Assembly (NCBI GenBank): GCA_947579605.1
Contig: OX388314.1
Location: 12,707,982-12,771,981, forward strand
Direction: 5' to 3'
From: Athripsodes cinereus
Lineage: Eukaryota > Arthropoda > Insecta > Trichoptera > Leptoceridae
Length of the DNA stretch: 64,000 nucleotides
Below the pieces are notes generated by a model. The model searched no databases and was not told the DNA's origin. It was given only the letters and a program-made list of their open reading frames with translations. The translations under genes and the position numbers were made by a program. Below, piece by piece: positions 53,638 to 64,000 of the stretch (its first letter is position 1; every line of letters begins with the position of its first letter).

Positions 53638-55796
53638 ATGTCTGAAGAGTTTTCCAATGTGGTAGTAGTAAAAGCCAAAGCTGAGAGGAAAGTTTTTAAG
53701 GCACCTATAAAGTCTGTGAATAAAATACCTGATGATATCCTTAAAAATACTTTACTAAATGCAGCATGCGAAGTTTTACCTAAAAATTATAATTTTGAGA
53801 TACACAAGACAATATGGAGAATCAGACAGTTGGATGCAAAGTTAGTCGCATTGCAAATGCCAGAAGGTACGTATTTGCCCACACAATTATAAATTAAATG
53901 AACCACCCAGAACAACCATAATAATTCTAACCTCTTCATTGTAATCCAGTATGTATTTCCGTTATGTATCCATTGCAACAATATAAAGCTCATGCTTAAA
54001 ACATAAATTGATCTCAATACATTCCCTTAAAATTGATACGGTGGTAATTGAGCGCCCCCAACCGATGTCGAAAAAACGATGAAGGATGTGTGTTAACAGA
54101 GTCACCTCTCTTACATCCATAAGACACACACTTGCTGGCGCGTATATCCAGGAGTGCCTTATGTATGCTCGAAAAAATATAGAGAACACACCTCTAAACG
54201 CAGACTACCATAGCTATCCAACGCGAAGTGCAGGCAGCATCAGAACCGTAAAATGCAGACTAGCAAAGGTTGCGGATAGTTTCGTGGGTTTAAGTGTGAA
54301 GCTGTACAACAAACTGTCACTGCATATCAAAACATTGGAGGATGATCGCTTTAAGGAAGGGGTGAGGAAGTATTTGTTAGAAAAATCATTTTATTCAGTT
54401 AACGAAATGTTATTGGAAAAAGATTCTAGTAACAGGGATGCAGAAACATAATGTAGTTTGATATCACATCTGACGACATAATCACTGGGCCCTTTACACC
54501 CAGGGATTATCGATCACCATTGATATTAATATATTGTTGTACGCCTTGTCTCTTTTAATTAAATTATATGTTTTTAAAATGTAGTCTGGATTGACACCCC
54601 CAAGTGCCCATTGCGGAGCCTATGGAGGTCGAATAAAATAAATAAAAAAAAATAAATAAAAATAAAAGAATTTCTCCACAACTGATGGGGCTGCTCTCCA
54701 ACCATCGTACCTTTCAATTGTAGGGAATTGATAAATTAAAACTGTGTATTGTGGGTAAAGGTATATCTGTATTAATTTTCCAGGCTTATTGATGTTTGCT
54801 ACAACAATCTGTGACTTAATAGAGAGTTTCACAGATGCAGAGACATTAATCATGGGAGACGTCACATATGGAGCATGTTGTGTAGATGACTTCACTGCTA
54901 AAGCTTTGGGAGTAGATCTTCTAGTACACTATGGACATTCTTGTTTAATACCCATTGATCAAACCTCTGGAATCAAACTTCTTTATGTATTTGTGGATAT
55001 TAAAATAGATGTCCTACATTTCATAGAAACAGTTAAGCTCAATTTTCCACAAATAACTTCTAGAATTGGTCTAGTTAGTACAATACAATTTATAAGCACA
55101 CTTCATACAGCTGCAGTAGAGTTGAGAAAAGATGGATATACAGTGAACATCCCTCAATGTAAACCTTTATCTCCTGGTGAAATACTGGGATGCACAGCTC
55201 CCAAGATGACCTGCTCTGATATTGTAGTATATTTAGGTGATGGAAGATTCCATTTAGAAGCAGCTATGATTGCCAATCCTAAATGCAAAGCTTTTAGATA
55301 TGATCCTTATGAAAAGAAAATGACTCAAGAATTTTATGATCATGACTTGATGAGAAAGAATAGATATAAATCTATAGAATCAGCTAAAACTGCAGAAACT
55401 TTTGGTTTAATTCTTGGCACTCTCGGTAGACAGGGAAGCCCAAAAGTTTTGGAAAATCTCAAATCTAAAGTGTTTTCAAAGGAATCTGTGATTATTCTAC
55501 TATCTGAAATATTTCCTGATAAGCTAAAGTTGTTGAATGGTATCGATGCATTTGTTCAAGTTGCTTGTCCCAGGCTATCCATTGATTGGGGGACATCTTT
55601 CCAAAAACCATTGCTTTCTCCTTACGAATTGGCTGTTTGTATGGGTGAAGCCAAATGGCTTGTGGATGAAAAAGATGAAGTCTATCCAATGGATTTTTAT
55701 TCTTCCACCAGTCTTGGACCGTGGACCCCAAATTATAAAGATGAAATAAAATTAGAAGAAAAAACTTGTTGTGGTAAATGTAAAAAAGAATCATAG
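53638..55796 (+). CDS. DPH1: Diphthamide biosynthesis protein 1 (DPH1)
   Basis: Two exons, 53638-53866 and 54784-55796 (phase 1 junction within MPEG), give 413 aa. DPH1 pairs with DPH2 in a radical-SAM-like [4Fe-4S] enzyme that transfers 3-amino-3-carboxypropyl from SAM to a histidine of elongation factor 2, the first step of diphthamide synthesis in the cytosol. Family blocks are nearly unbroken: [58 protein letters not shown] [66 protein letters not shown] and [17 protein letters not shown]. The three cluster cysteines expected from the family (in YGACC, LGC and VACP) are present. A lysine/cysteine-rich tail CCGKCKK ends the protein. The intron contains a LINE relic. Confidence 0.97.
54086..54655 (+). 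mobile_element. 5'-truncated Jockey-like LINE, 3' end
   Basis: The open stretch 54086-54451 encodes a C-terminal ORF2 tail ([60 protein letters not shown]), followed by about 200 bp of UTR and an AATAAAATAAATAA tail to about 54655. The truncation point is not clear and may be a little upstream (about 54030). It is in DPH1 intron 1, in the same orientation as the gene, and is a different family from the LINE at 1027. Confidence 0.75.
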
Positions 55797-56204
55797 TAAA
55801 TATTATATTTTTAAATTAATTGTACCTATTTTAAATATACCTACCTTCCATTGTGTTCAAGTAATATCGGCCTGTGGATTGAATATTTTATTGTTTCAAT
55901 CTTTTCTGTGCAAAGTGTCAACACATATTATTTATTAATATTTTGTAATATATGCTTCTTATGCTTGAAGTAATTTACAAGGAATCTACTTGTCATGAAT
56001 CTACAAATCTAATTTCTATTTATTGATTAGGGAAATTGAAAATTGGAAATAAACTTTTTTAAGTATGAGTATTTTGTTTCTTTAAGGTCACATTGTTACA
56101 ACTCTTTTTATAAAAGTTTTGATGCGTACCTACAAAGTCTGTGAGTAAAACACAGGAAGAAATTGTTTTAAATAATTTACTAAATAAAAAATAAAGTCCT
56201 ACAA
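55797..56204. other. DPH1 3' flank
   Basis: Probable DPH1 3' UTR, with AATAAA motifs near 56048 (GGAAATAAACTTTTTTAAG). Nothing else was recognised. Confidence 0.4.
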
Positions 56205-56325
56205 TCACTACACCATCTCAGCATATCACCCACAAGTGGGGTAGTCGGTGAATTAACAGCAAGTAATTAACATGCAGATTGTTAGTTATTGTACCAATAA
56301 AAATTAAGACATTTATGATAGGTGT
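56205..56325 (-). repeat. Single copy of the satellite-related repeat
   Basis: On the minus strand it has CTATCATAAATGTCTTAATTTTTATTGG, then CATGTTAATTACTTGCTG, then ACTACCCCACTTGTGGG and GAGATGGTGTAG. Order and wording match 56690 and 63590, and the core equals that of the 70-bp satellite at 21090. Confidence 0.55.
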
Positions 56326-56689
56326 CATGTTTTATCGCTGAATTGAAGTAGATATTGACTGTATTTTGTGTGAAGTTCGCCTCCCCTTTGGACACTAAGA
56401 AGACACAGAGAAAGCTGTGATACCTATTTTTTAGGGGCAATTTCATGGGCTACTTTGAATTGATTGTGCTGGGTATAAATATTTAATAACATACTTTTTA
56501 TGACTTGACATTTCAAATTTAGTGATTAGATGTGCCACCTATTTTGAAAATATTTATTTTTAAATGGCGAAAATAACAACTTGCAAGATTATTTTATACA
56601 CATCTGTAAATAATGCTAATAATCTACTAGGCTCAAGTAAAACATCACTTATCAATACATTTTACATCTTTGATTTAGCAATGAAGTAC

Positions 56690-56835
56690 GCCACCCATCA
56701 TAAATGTCTTAACTTTTATTGCCACGGAGAGACTTTGTTGAGGAGTTGGTCTGCTGGCTACCCCACTTGTGGGAAATTAGCAGTCTATTAAGTTCCCCAC
56801 TTGTAGGATACACTATGATGGTATAAATTTAAAAA
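56690..56835 (+). repeat. Single copy of the satellite-related repeat
   Basis: ACGCCACCCATCATAAATG, TGCTGGCTACCCCACTTGTGGGAA and TATGATGGTATAAATTT occur here. It faces the copy at 56205 as an inverted pair about 370 bp apart, so the two could be ends or inverted modules of one composite element. Confidence 0.55.
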
Positions 56836-57714
56836 TTTATTTATTCTCTGCTTCTCCTTTGTGAGACTTCACCTTCATACAAGGTGAATTCTCTAACTAA
56901 CCACTCCTAAACTTCTATGTCTCTCAAGCACTTTGAAAAGATTAAGGAGTGGTGTTAGATGCACAGTCACACCTCCATCAATGGGGACCCGCAGGCTCTC
57001 CGTTACGTGTGTGTGGTGTTGAACAAGCTGCAGACCATGTGTCTTAAATATTCACACGTTGGCAAGTTGCAAACACTTAGCTTAGGGTCGGATGACGCAA
57101 TCCTATGACTGCGGGGCCTTGAGATACAAATATGATGGGTTAAACCCATTATAAGTATAAGTAATTAATTTCTGAATAGTTTTATATGTGAAATTTAGAT
57201 GAGTTTAATTGATTTCTATCATTGTGATTGTATTTTGACATTCATATAAACTTTATTCAAATTTTATTTTACTATATTACGTAATATTTCTAATTAGATT
57301 TTCTGAGGATTTTATTAATTTTACATTGCTTTAAGTTGTTTAATGTTTTATAAATGATTAATTATTTAATATCAGAGTTCTGTGTTGTGTCTTACATATG
57401 TATAAATAATTTTTATTGTAATTTAGCATCTGGTATTGTTGTGTCCTGTATTTGTTGTGTTTTTTGGTTTGGATGTTGGGTGAAAGATGTATTGTATTAT
57501 ATAATATAGGTGGCAGTAATTGTACTCTATTAATTTTGTTTTCTAGTTTGTTGAGCTTGGGTTTTACTCGAGTATGGCGCTCAAACCTGGCAGCATATTT
57601 TTTGAGTTTCTGTAGTGTGTATGTGTGTGTGATAAAGCTGTATGACTGTAATTGAAAAAATTGTTGTTATACTGCTTCGGACTGTTTATATTTTTAAATA
57701 TATATTTAATGGTG
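56836..57714. other. Gene-free interval
   Basis: No gene recognised. A GC-richer part at 56940-57130 (CAATGGGGACCCGCAGGCTC) looks like repeat DNA of unknown class. The open stretch 57452-57655 lacks coding features. Confidence 0.35.
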
Positions 57715-57860
57715 TTGTGCCGTATCAGGTTATCCACTCTCCGGAATCTGGACAGTAGATGACCTGTTCAGAGCAGCACAAGACAGGGAGGTTTTCGCCT
57801 GAGTGATCGCCAAAATCGGGGGGACCTGACATGGAAGAAGAAGAAGAAGTGCCGTATACA
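57715..57860 (+). mobile_element. Retroelement 3'-end relic with GAA tail
   Basis: AGAGCAGCACAAGACAGGGAGG, CGCCTGAGTGATCGCC and GACCTGACATGG followed by GAAGAAGAAGAAG resemble the 3' end downstream of the ORF2 relic at 40230 (CGCAAGACAGAGAGGGC). ORF-end plus short GAA repeats is the usual 3' structure of insect RTE-like elements. It is a short and decayed copy. Confidence 0.55.
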
Positions 57861-58805
57861 AAATTGTAAATAAGTAAATAGATAAGAAGAAAGAAACTCT
57901 ATGTAATGTTTTCTTACATTGTCCTAATACCATTTGTGTTATTTACATAATATAATGACCTATAATAAATGTATCAATTATTAGGTTGAATGGACTAGTT
58001 CTATGTAAATGTTTATAGGTAGTACCCATTTTCTATAATTAGGTACTATAAATAATGTAGTTTTAGTTAACAATGAATTTTATGTTAAATCATTGGACAA
58101 AATCCCAGAGTACCTATGTACAATTGTATACAAACAATATGTACAAATTTTTCCTAGAAAAATGTAATAGATATTGAGAAGACTGAAAAGGTCAATGTTC
58201 TCATTAAAATAGAATTATCGTAATAATAATTACTGTATCGTAATAACAATAATCTATAAATGTAAGAAAGTTTCTTAAATAGGTACACAATTACCCAATT
58301 TATCTATTTTGATATTCTTGTTATAAATTCCCTTGATATTACCTATGAATGGTTCTACAACATTGTAAATTACAACTATTTTTACTCATAAAAATGTTAT
58401 TTATTATTTTTAAAATTAAATTATTTTAAACAGCCGACATGGTTTGCAACCCACCACGAAATAAGATTATTTTAACGGCATGCTTATTTCTTTCTTCAAT
58501 CTACTAATTTCAATCAATCAATCAATTCAATAAAATCAATCAATTTACTAATAGATCAATTTTTATTTAGAAAATAAATTATTTTCCTGGCGTGATGTGT
58601 AATAAACCCAAAGGTATACACTGAAAATCTATGTTATTATGAAAAACTCAAAGTCTTTTGCATATGGTACGAGGCTCGGTCCATCGCTGAGAGGGCACTT
58701 ATAGAATAATATGTTTCCCCTTCTTTTTAAACTGTATGAGATTACCAATAAGTTGTGTTTATGTGTTTTTTTCATCAGTCCGTAGTTATTACCCTTTGAG
58801 GGTCA

Positions 58806-58935
58806 GCAGGGTTACCCTTGACACAATCTAAGATAAATACGATCTTAATCTTGTCTTGACCTTAACCTTCGAGTGCGCGAAGTGACTATTGTTAAAATAC
58901 GTGTATGCCAATCTGCGGTAGTTAGGATATTTTTT
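58806..58935 (+). mobile_element. MITE copy 2 (CAGGGTTACCCTTGACA family), partial
   Basis: CAGCAGGGTTACCCTTGACA, ATCTTAATCTTGTC and GTGCGCGAAGTGACTAT align in order with 26308-26440. The right end is missing or too diverged to place. Confidence 0.5.
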
Positions 58936-59060
58936 CATCATTTATATGAATATTAGGTATGGTCGTGTTGTGTGATATAGCCCCAAGAATGTAGATACCA
59001 GACACTATAATAGTGTTTATATCAATATTGTCGTGATACTTATCATAACATAACATGCAT

Positions 59061-59152
59061 AGACAATTCACACAGATCGAGCTAGTCCCAAACTAAGATG
59101 TGAATCTTGTATTTTGGGTACAAACGCGACAAAACACATATACAATGTACTA
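59061..59152 (-). mobile_element. SINE family B, 3' part only
   Basis: AGACAATTCACACAGATCGA and the following ~90 bp match the 3' body of the complete copy at 23702. There is no tRNA head. It is preceded by CATAACATAACATG, like the copy at 10179. Confidence 0.6.
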
Positions 59153-59239
59153 TCATATATCGACCTTTATTTTTATTTATTTTATACTTTACTTGATTAC
59201 ATCCTCATCCTCAATAAACATTATTACCACCCAAAAGGG

Positions 59240-59401
59240 ACATTGAGGAGAGATGTAGTATAAAAGATTCCCACGACGGCGGTTTTGGCCGGCTGGCCCT
59301 TCAGGCCTCCCCGATGGCCCGCCCGTATTTTGGTTTGAATGTGTGGATAAGTAGGAGTTAACGACTCAGATATCCGGGTGTGAGGTGGGTCTCTATTCAA
59401 T
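59240..59401 (-). repeat. Dispersed repeat, inverse copy of 44385
   Basis: It is the reverse complement of the ENOX intron 7 segment: TATCCGGGTGTGAGGTGGGT here versus ACCCACCTCACACCCGGATA there, with the same internal order. The centre is GC-rich (GGCCGGCTGGCCC). The class is unknown. Confidence 0.6.
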
Positions 59402-62400
59402 GTACATCGGCTACATTTTTTGTTGTCGAAACCATGTCACTACTAAATAATTTTTTCAAGTGAAACTAAAACCAATTGTGTTTTTTCCATATATAAACAT
59501 GGTGATTCTTTTAGGAGATAAAAATACCTTCGTACTTCGGATGCTTGAAAAAAATTTCAGTAAATAGTAAAATGTTCAGTGTTGTATGCAACGAGACCTC
59601 TTTCATACAGGGATATCAAATAATTGCACAGGGAAAAGAGTGTACATCTACATAAATATTATTATATTTACGTATAATTACTATGAATGTTCACATGTCT
59701 CCAAACAAATTGCTCCATCTCAAATTAATACGTTGCCCTGGCTGGAAGTTGCTGGTTCCACTGGATTTCACTCCAGACGGTAATAATGAGCGGATATAGA
59801 AGAGAGATGTATTATAAATACACTAAACATTACGGCAACTGGCTGTAGGAAAAATAAGATTAAGACCTTTTCGCACTAATAAACAATATTTATTTTTTGT
59901 TTTTTTTATATTTAAATAAAAATGCAGGTTGGGGAAAATTTTAAAGCCTTTATTCAATCATATGTTTTTTGCGCAATTTTAGAGCAAAAGTCGACTAGCC
60001 AATCCTGTCTTCAATATAATATAACAAAATATATTTTAGGAATTTTGAAGCACATTCTATGGGAGTACTAGGAACCTTAGATACAATATTAGTACAATAT
60101 GAGTGAAAACATTTCTCGCCTTGTCTGATTCTAGGCGGTTTAGCGATGTTTACGGTATTTTTGGGATTTCTGAAGACATAGATTTTCTCGTCTAAGTGCA
60201 TTTTATCTATAGTAGGTTCACCAATCCACCCTGTATCAAACCATTATGTTCGACATCGTCTGTTGAGCACATAATGCTCAACAAACTAACAGCAACCGTC
60301 ATATTGTAATGATCATGTTAGAAGCTGTTGGAAAATTTATCGTTTCGATTGTTATAACCTGTCGTAGGTAGGTGTAAGAAATATTATTTTTTACTACGTA
60401 GTAATTCATACATAACATTGGACCTGGGTACACATTTATCTAATAAGTTGGTGTTTGATAACATATAGGTATAATTTGTAAGGAAAGCAATCGATAAAAC
60501 TCCTCAAATATTATATTTATTTATTTTATTTAATACATACACAACTTATATTTTGATACATTTATATTGATATTTTATTATAGTTAACAATAAACACTTC
60601 GTATTCCCCAAACAGCAATGAAATGCTGGTATGAGGGGAGAATGTTATTCTAAAACTCAAGCACAAAATGTCTTCTCACAAAAATTGCTTCTTACATAAT
60701 TGTCTCTGTTCGGCTAATAATATTATTATAATATTAATATTATAATATTAAAATGATCAACATGCTATTTTCGGAGATGCCATCCATTCCAAATCTTATT
60801 TTATATGACATTCCCCCTGTAGAAATCAAATCTCTATCTATCTATTTCCTCACGCCGTGTCCCAGGTGGGGTTGGCAGAGAGAACGGATCGCCATATAGT
60901 TTAAGAACACTAGTAAAAACTAGGTGAAACACTTAGTTTTCAGCTATACCTTCATGGCAAAAGCCATTATGGTGCTTTGGAGGTGTATTCAGACTAAAAA
61001 GAAACCCATTTTTATAACAAAACATTTATGAAATAGAATATAAAAAAATTATACATGTATAATACTATGATAATAATTATGTATTAGTCAACTTGTATAT
61101 TGAATTGCTCATTTAGGATCAAATTAGTAAAATGATGATTGTTTTTGCTATGACCAAATCAAGTACTGAATACAAAATAGGTATTTTTATTTATTTATCA
61201 ACCACATGATTATCGAGATTTTTACATTACATTTGTGAGTAACAGAGCGATTCGTTAATGACGTCAACTACCTACGGATTTGTCCCAGAGACGTTACGTA
61301 GTTATTGCGTCATTCCCTTCTCTCATTCAAGACACACGGGGTGAAAGTTATAGGGACAAAACTTTATTTTGCTACTCTATTTTCCAGGACAAAAAATACA
61401 CCCAATACTTTTCATCACTAATGATTCAACAATATTCTATAACAATAAATATCGATTGGTAGTATAATGAAATAAAAATTACGAACGTTTGTTTTGTCAA
61501 AATAAAATTCATAATTACGTTTCTAAACGGTTTATACAATTAAGGTAAAAATATATCCCAAAAAAAATGTTGATCAAATTAGGTAAATAATAAATTATTT
61601 GTAAGATAAATTAATTTATTGACGAAAGTTTTATTAAAATGGTTTAAGGTTTTATTTAATTTTAAAAATAATAATAATAAGGGTAAAAAACACTTGAAAC
61701 AATAATACAATCGCTACTGCACGAGTTTAATGAATAGCTAAAAAAGAAGGTTTACCTAATAAATTCAAAGACTAGTAAAATATTATTCAGGATTATTTGA
61801 TTGGTAATTTAATTTTTTAACTGAATTCTTTGTCCTCAGAAGGTCTATTATAGTCAAAGTTATTATATAAAAAGAATGTGATTAAACTAACATTGGTTGA
61901 AGGGTTTCTTGTAAACATTATTTTGTTATCATAATATGGTAATCATATTATGATTAATTGGAATTTTTAGAAGATTGGTACAAATTTACCATATACAGGA
62001 ACGCACAAATGTTAATATCGAAGACCGCTGAGTTTTTGATTACTGAAAAGGAAAAGGCATTTTGTTTATACAAAATAATAATAAACAAAAGTATTAATAA
62101 TAATAAAAAAAAATCTTTATTGCACCAAAATAGTATACTTACACTAGAAAAAAGTGACATCATTACCTACTACTAAACACATGATTTTTTGCAATGGGCG
62201 AGTTTATCGCAGAAGCGCTATATCTTCCTACTAACCCATAAGTACAATAAATAAGATGATAGCAAAACTAATTTTCACAGCGTTATTTGTAAATTTTAGT
62301 ACGTAAAATCCAAGAAAAGTTTTTAAACTTTTATTAAGTAAAGATAAAGGCTGTCATCTCATTTGATTCCTTCCAGGACACTACAAAATAAGGTCGATAT

Positions 62401-63589
62401 TACTTTGTCTTTTATAATACTTATATGGTAGTTATGTATGTGAAATTTACAAATATACAATCTGTTTTTACTGTTTCATAAGTTATTTATCTTAAATATG
62501 CTGCTTTTGTAAAACAATAGGATATTGATAAAGCACCATTTAGTAAATAAAATGTTATAAATTTTGAGACTACGTCATAAATTAATATGCAGTTGTTGGT
62601 AACTATAACTAAGAAGAACGAGATAAGATTTTATATCAGTTATTAAATACGATATTATGTATCTGATTTTGTATAAAACAAACGATTGAACAAACTTTGA
62701 GCACAAAATGCATTATATTAAGTACATACAACTCTTGAGATAGTCATATTGGATATCAAAGAATAGTACTGACAATACCATTATTACGGTACTTTATCTG
62801 AATGAAAATAAATGGACTAAATTAAGTTTATTTTGTTTCATAAATCACTTGAATATCTTTTCTGAAATCACGTAAAAATATGTGTCCTTTTACGTTTTGC
62901 ACCTTTTAGGGTGAGCAAAAGTAATGAACGCCAATCACTATGATATGAGAAGTATTAGAAAATAGTCACTCAATTAGCAGAAATTGTGATTTTTAACTAG
63001 AAATGACAATAAGAGTTTTTGGATAAATTGAAACAATAGGGGTCTCATTCTGCTTTAGATCAATATTGATATTGACCTAAAAAGTCAAAGACGACCACTC
63101 ATATGACAATAATTGTGATGCCATTCCATATTCCTATATATGTGATAACATGTCTTCGTAATTTCAATTACTTTCGAGCTATGTGAAAACTCATTCTTAG
63201 CACATTGAGGCAAAGAATTTTGTATCAAGAGAAATTTAAAGGTACTTTCAAAAAGTATTTTTTTTAAATTATTAGTAAATCTTGCAAATACATCAAAATT
63301 TTTCATTATTTTAGTAACTCCAAAATTTTGTAATTCTTAATTTTAGACATGTGAAAGTAAGTAGGTATCTGTTTTGTGTCTAAATTATGACGACTATACG
63401 ATGTTGCCTAAGGTCTAGAACCCTGCTATAGTATTATAGTAGAATTGAATAGAGCTTATTTTTTTCCGGTGGAGTCTGTGACAAAGAATAGATCTTCCAG
63501 TCTTTTCTGTAAGTTTTTCAAGTGTCCTGTAAATTTTCGGAAAAATTATCACGATTATCACGAATAAGACTTTTAACACCTTCAGTTCA
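59402..63589. other. Gene-free AT-rich interval
   Basis: No exon-like ORF or RNA gene recognised. It includes a palindromic ATTATTATAATATTAATATTATAAT run near 60718-60750 and a small retroelement remnant listed at 62086. Confidence 0.35.
62086..62240 (-). mobile_element. Non-LTR retroelement 3'-end remnant (antisense)
   Basis: On the minus strand it has GGGTTAGTAGGAAGATATAG, GCGCTTCTGCGATAAACTCG and CCCATTGC, then GTGCAATAAAGATTTTTTTT and TTATTATTA. It matches 31117 in order and orientation. No ORF remains. Confidence 0.5.
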
Positions 63590-63725
63590 ACGATGAAGTA
63601 TGCTACCCATCCTGTGGATGTCTTTCTTTTCATTGTTACGAAGAGGATAACATGCCTATTTATTGCATGCAGTTAATCCATTGGCTACCCCACTTGAGAG
63701 AAATGCCGAGATAGTGAATATGTAT
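63590..63725 (+). repeat. Single copy of the satellite-related repeat
   Basis: GATGAAGTATGCTACCCATC, TATTGCATGCAGTTAATCC and GGCTACCCCACTTGAGAGAAATGCC match 56690 and the satellite monomer core (GCATGCAGTT-GTC-ACTACCCCACTT). Confidence 0.55.
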
Positions 63726-64000
63726 GTAAATAAATCTATAGAGATGTATTCAGATAAGAAATCATAAATATATATTTTTATAAGTTTCTGAACACGGTCA
63801 AAAATCCCGTTTAGAGGTCATTCAATGAATTCAATTACATAATATTAATACAATATATTATAAATAAATATTTGATAAATATACCTAGCTGTGTAGTATT
63901 GTATTAATTTCGTAAATTTTTTATTATAGTATGAAAATACATATACCTATACATACAATTCATTGCATTTTTCATGATTACATTTTCTATGTAAAAATTT

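Noticed and set aside
56564..56791. 75-codon open stretch starting with ATG
   Set aside because: Its second half overlaps the satellite-related repeat at 56690; no protein family recognised.

Overview
This is an AT-rich nuclear window from an arthropod, most likely an insect. The evidence is short exons with GT-AG introns, a dimmed/Mist1-type bHLH gene, abundant non-LTR retrotransposons, tRNA-derived SINEs, MITEs, and over-represented TAGGTA/TACCTA words of the kind common in some hemipteran and lepidopteran genomes. The order and species cannot be fixed from the sequence alone. There is no bacterial, organellar or viral gene content and no CRISPR array.

Layout. 1-5.4 kb: an apparently intact two-ORF non-LTR retrotransposon. 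7.8-9.7 kb (+): dimmed (neuroendocrine bHLH factor). 10-19 kb: gene-free DNA with SINE fragments, a 3 x 150 bp tandem repeat and a small MITE. 19.2-32.8 kb (-): PolD2, the DNA polymerase delta small subunit, in 8 exons. Its introns hold a Harbinger-like MITE that carries a 70-bp satellite, a perfect 76-bp hairpin, a SINE, a Helitron-like element with a 98-bp tandem array, and a complete pogo-like transposon with transposase. 34.3-37.0 kb (-): MEIOB/hold'em (9 exons). 37.6-41.6 kb (+): DNAI2, an axonemal dynein intermediate chain (12 exons), head to head with meiob. 44.1-51.6 kb (-): an ENOX1/2 homologue (8 exons found). 53.6-55.8 kb (+): DPH1 (2 exons), head to head with ENOX across about 2 kb that contains three stacked MITEs. 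55.8-64 kb: gene-free DNA with dispersed repeats.

The host genes are single housekeeping, germline or neuronal genes, not one pathway. The most suggestive pairing is meiob/DNAI2, a meiotic gene and a sperm-flagellum gene transcribed divergently from about 570 bp. The most unusual molecular observation is a canonical A AAA AAC slippery heptamer directly before the ORF1 stop codon of the retrotransposon, in exactly the frame needed for -1 frameshifting into ORF2. I rebuilt gene models by hand from splice sites and reading-frame continuity. Terminal coding exons are well supported by protein-family similarity, but UTRs and transcription starts are not resolved.
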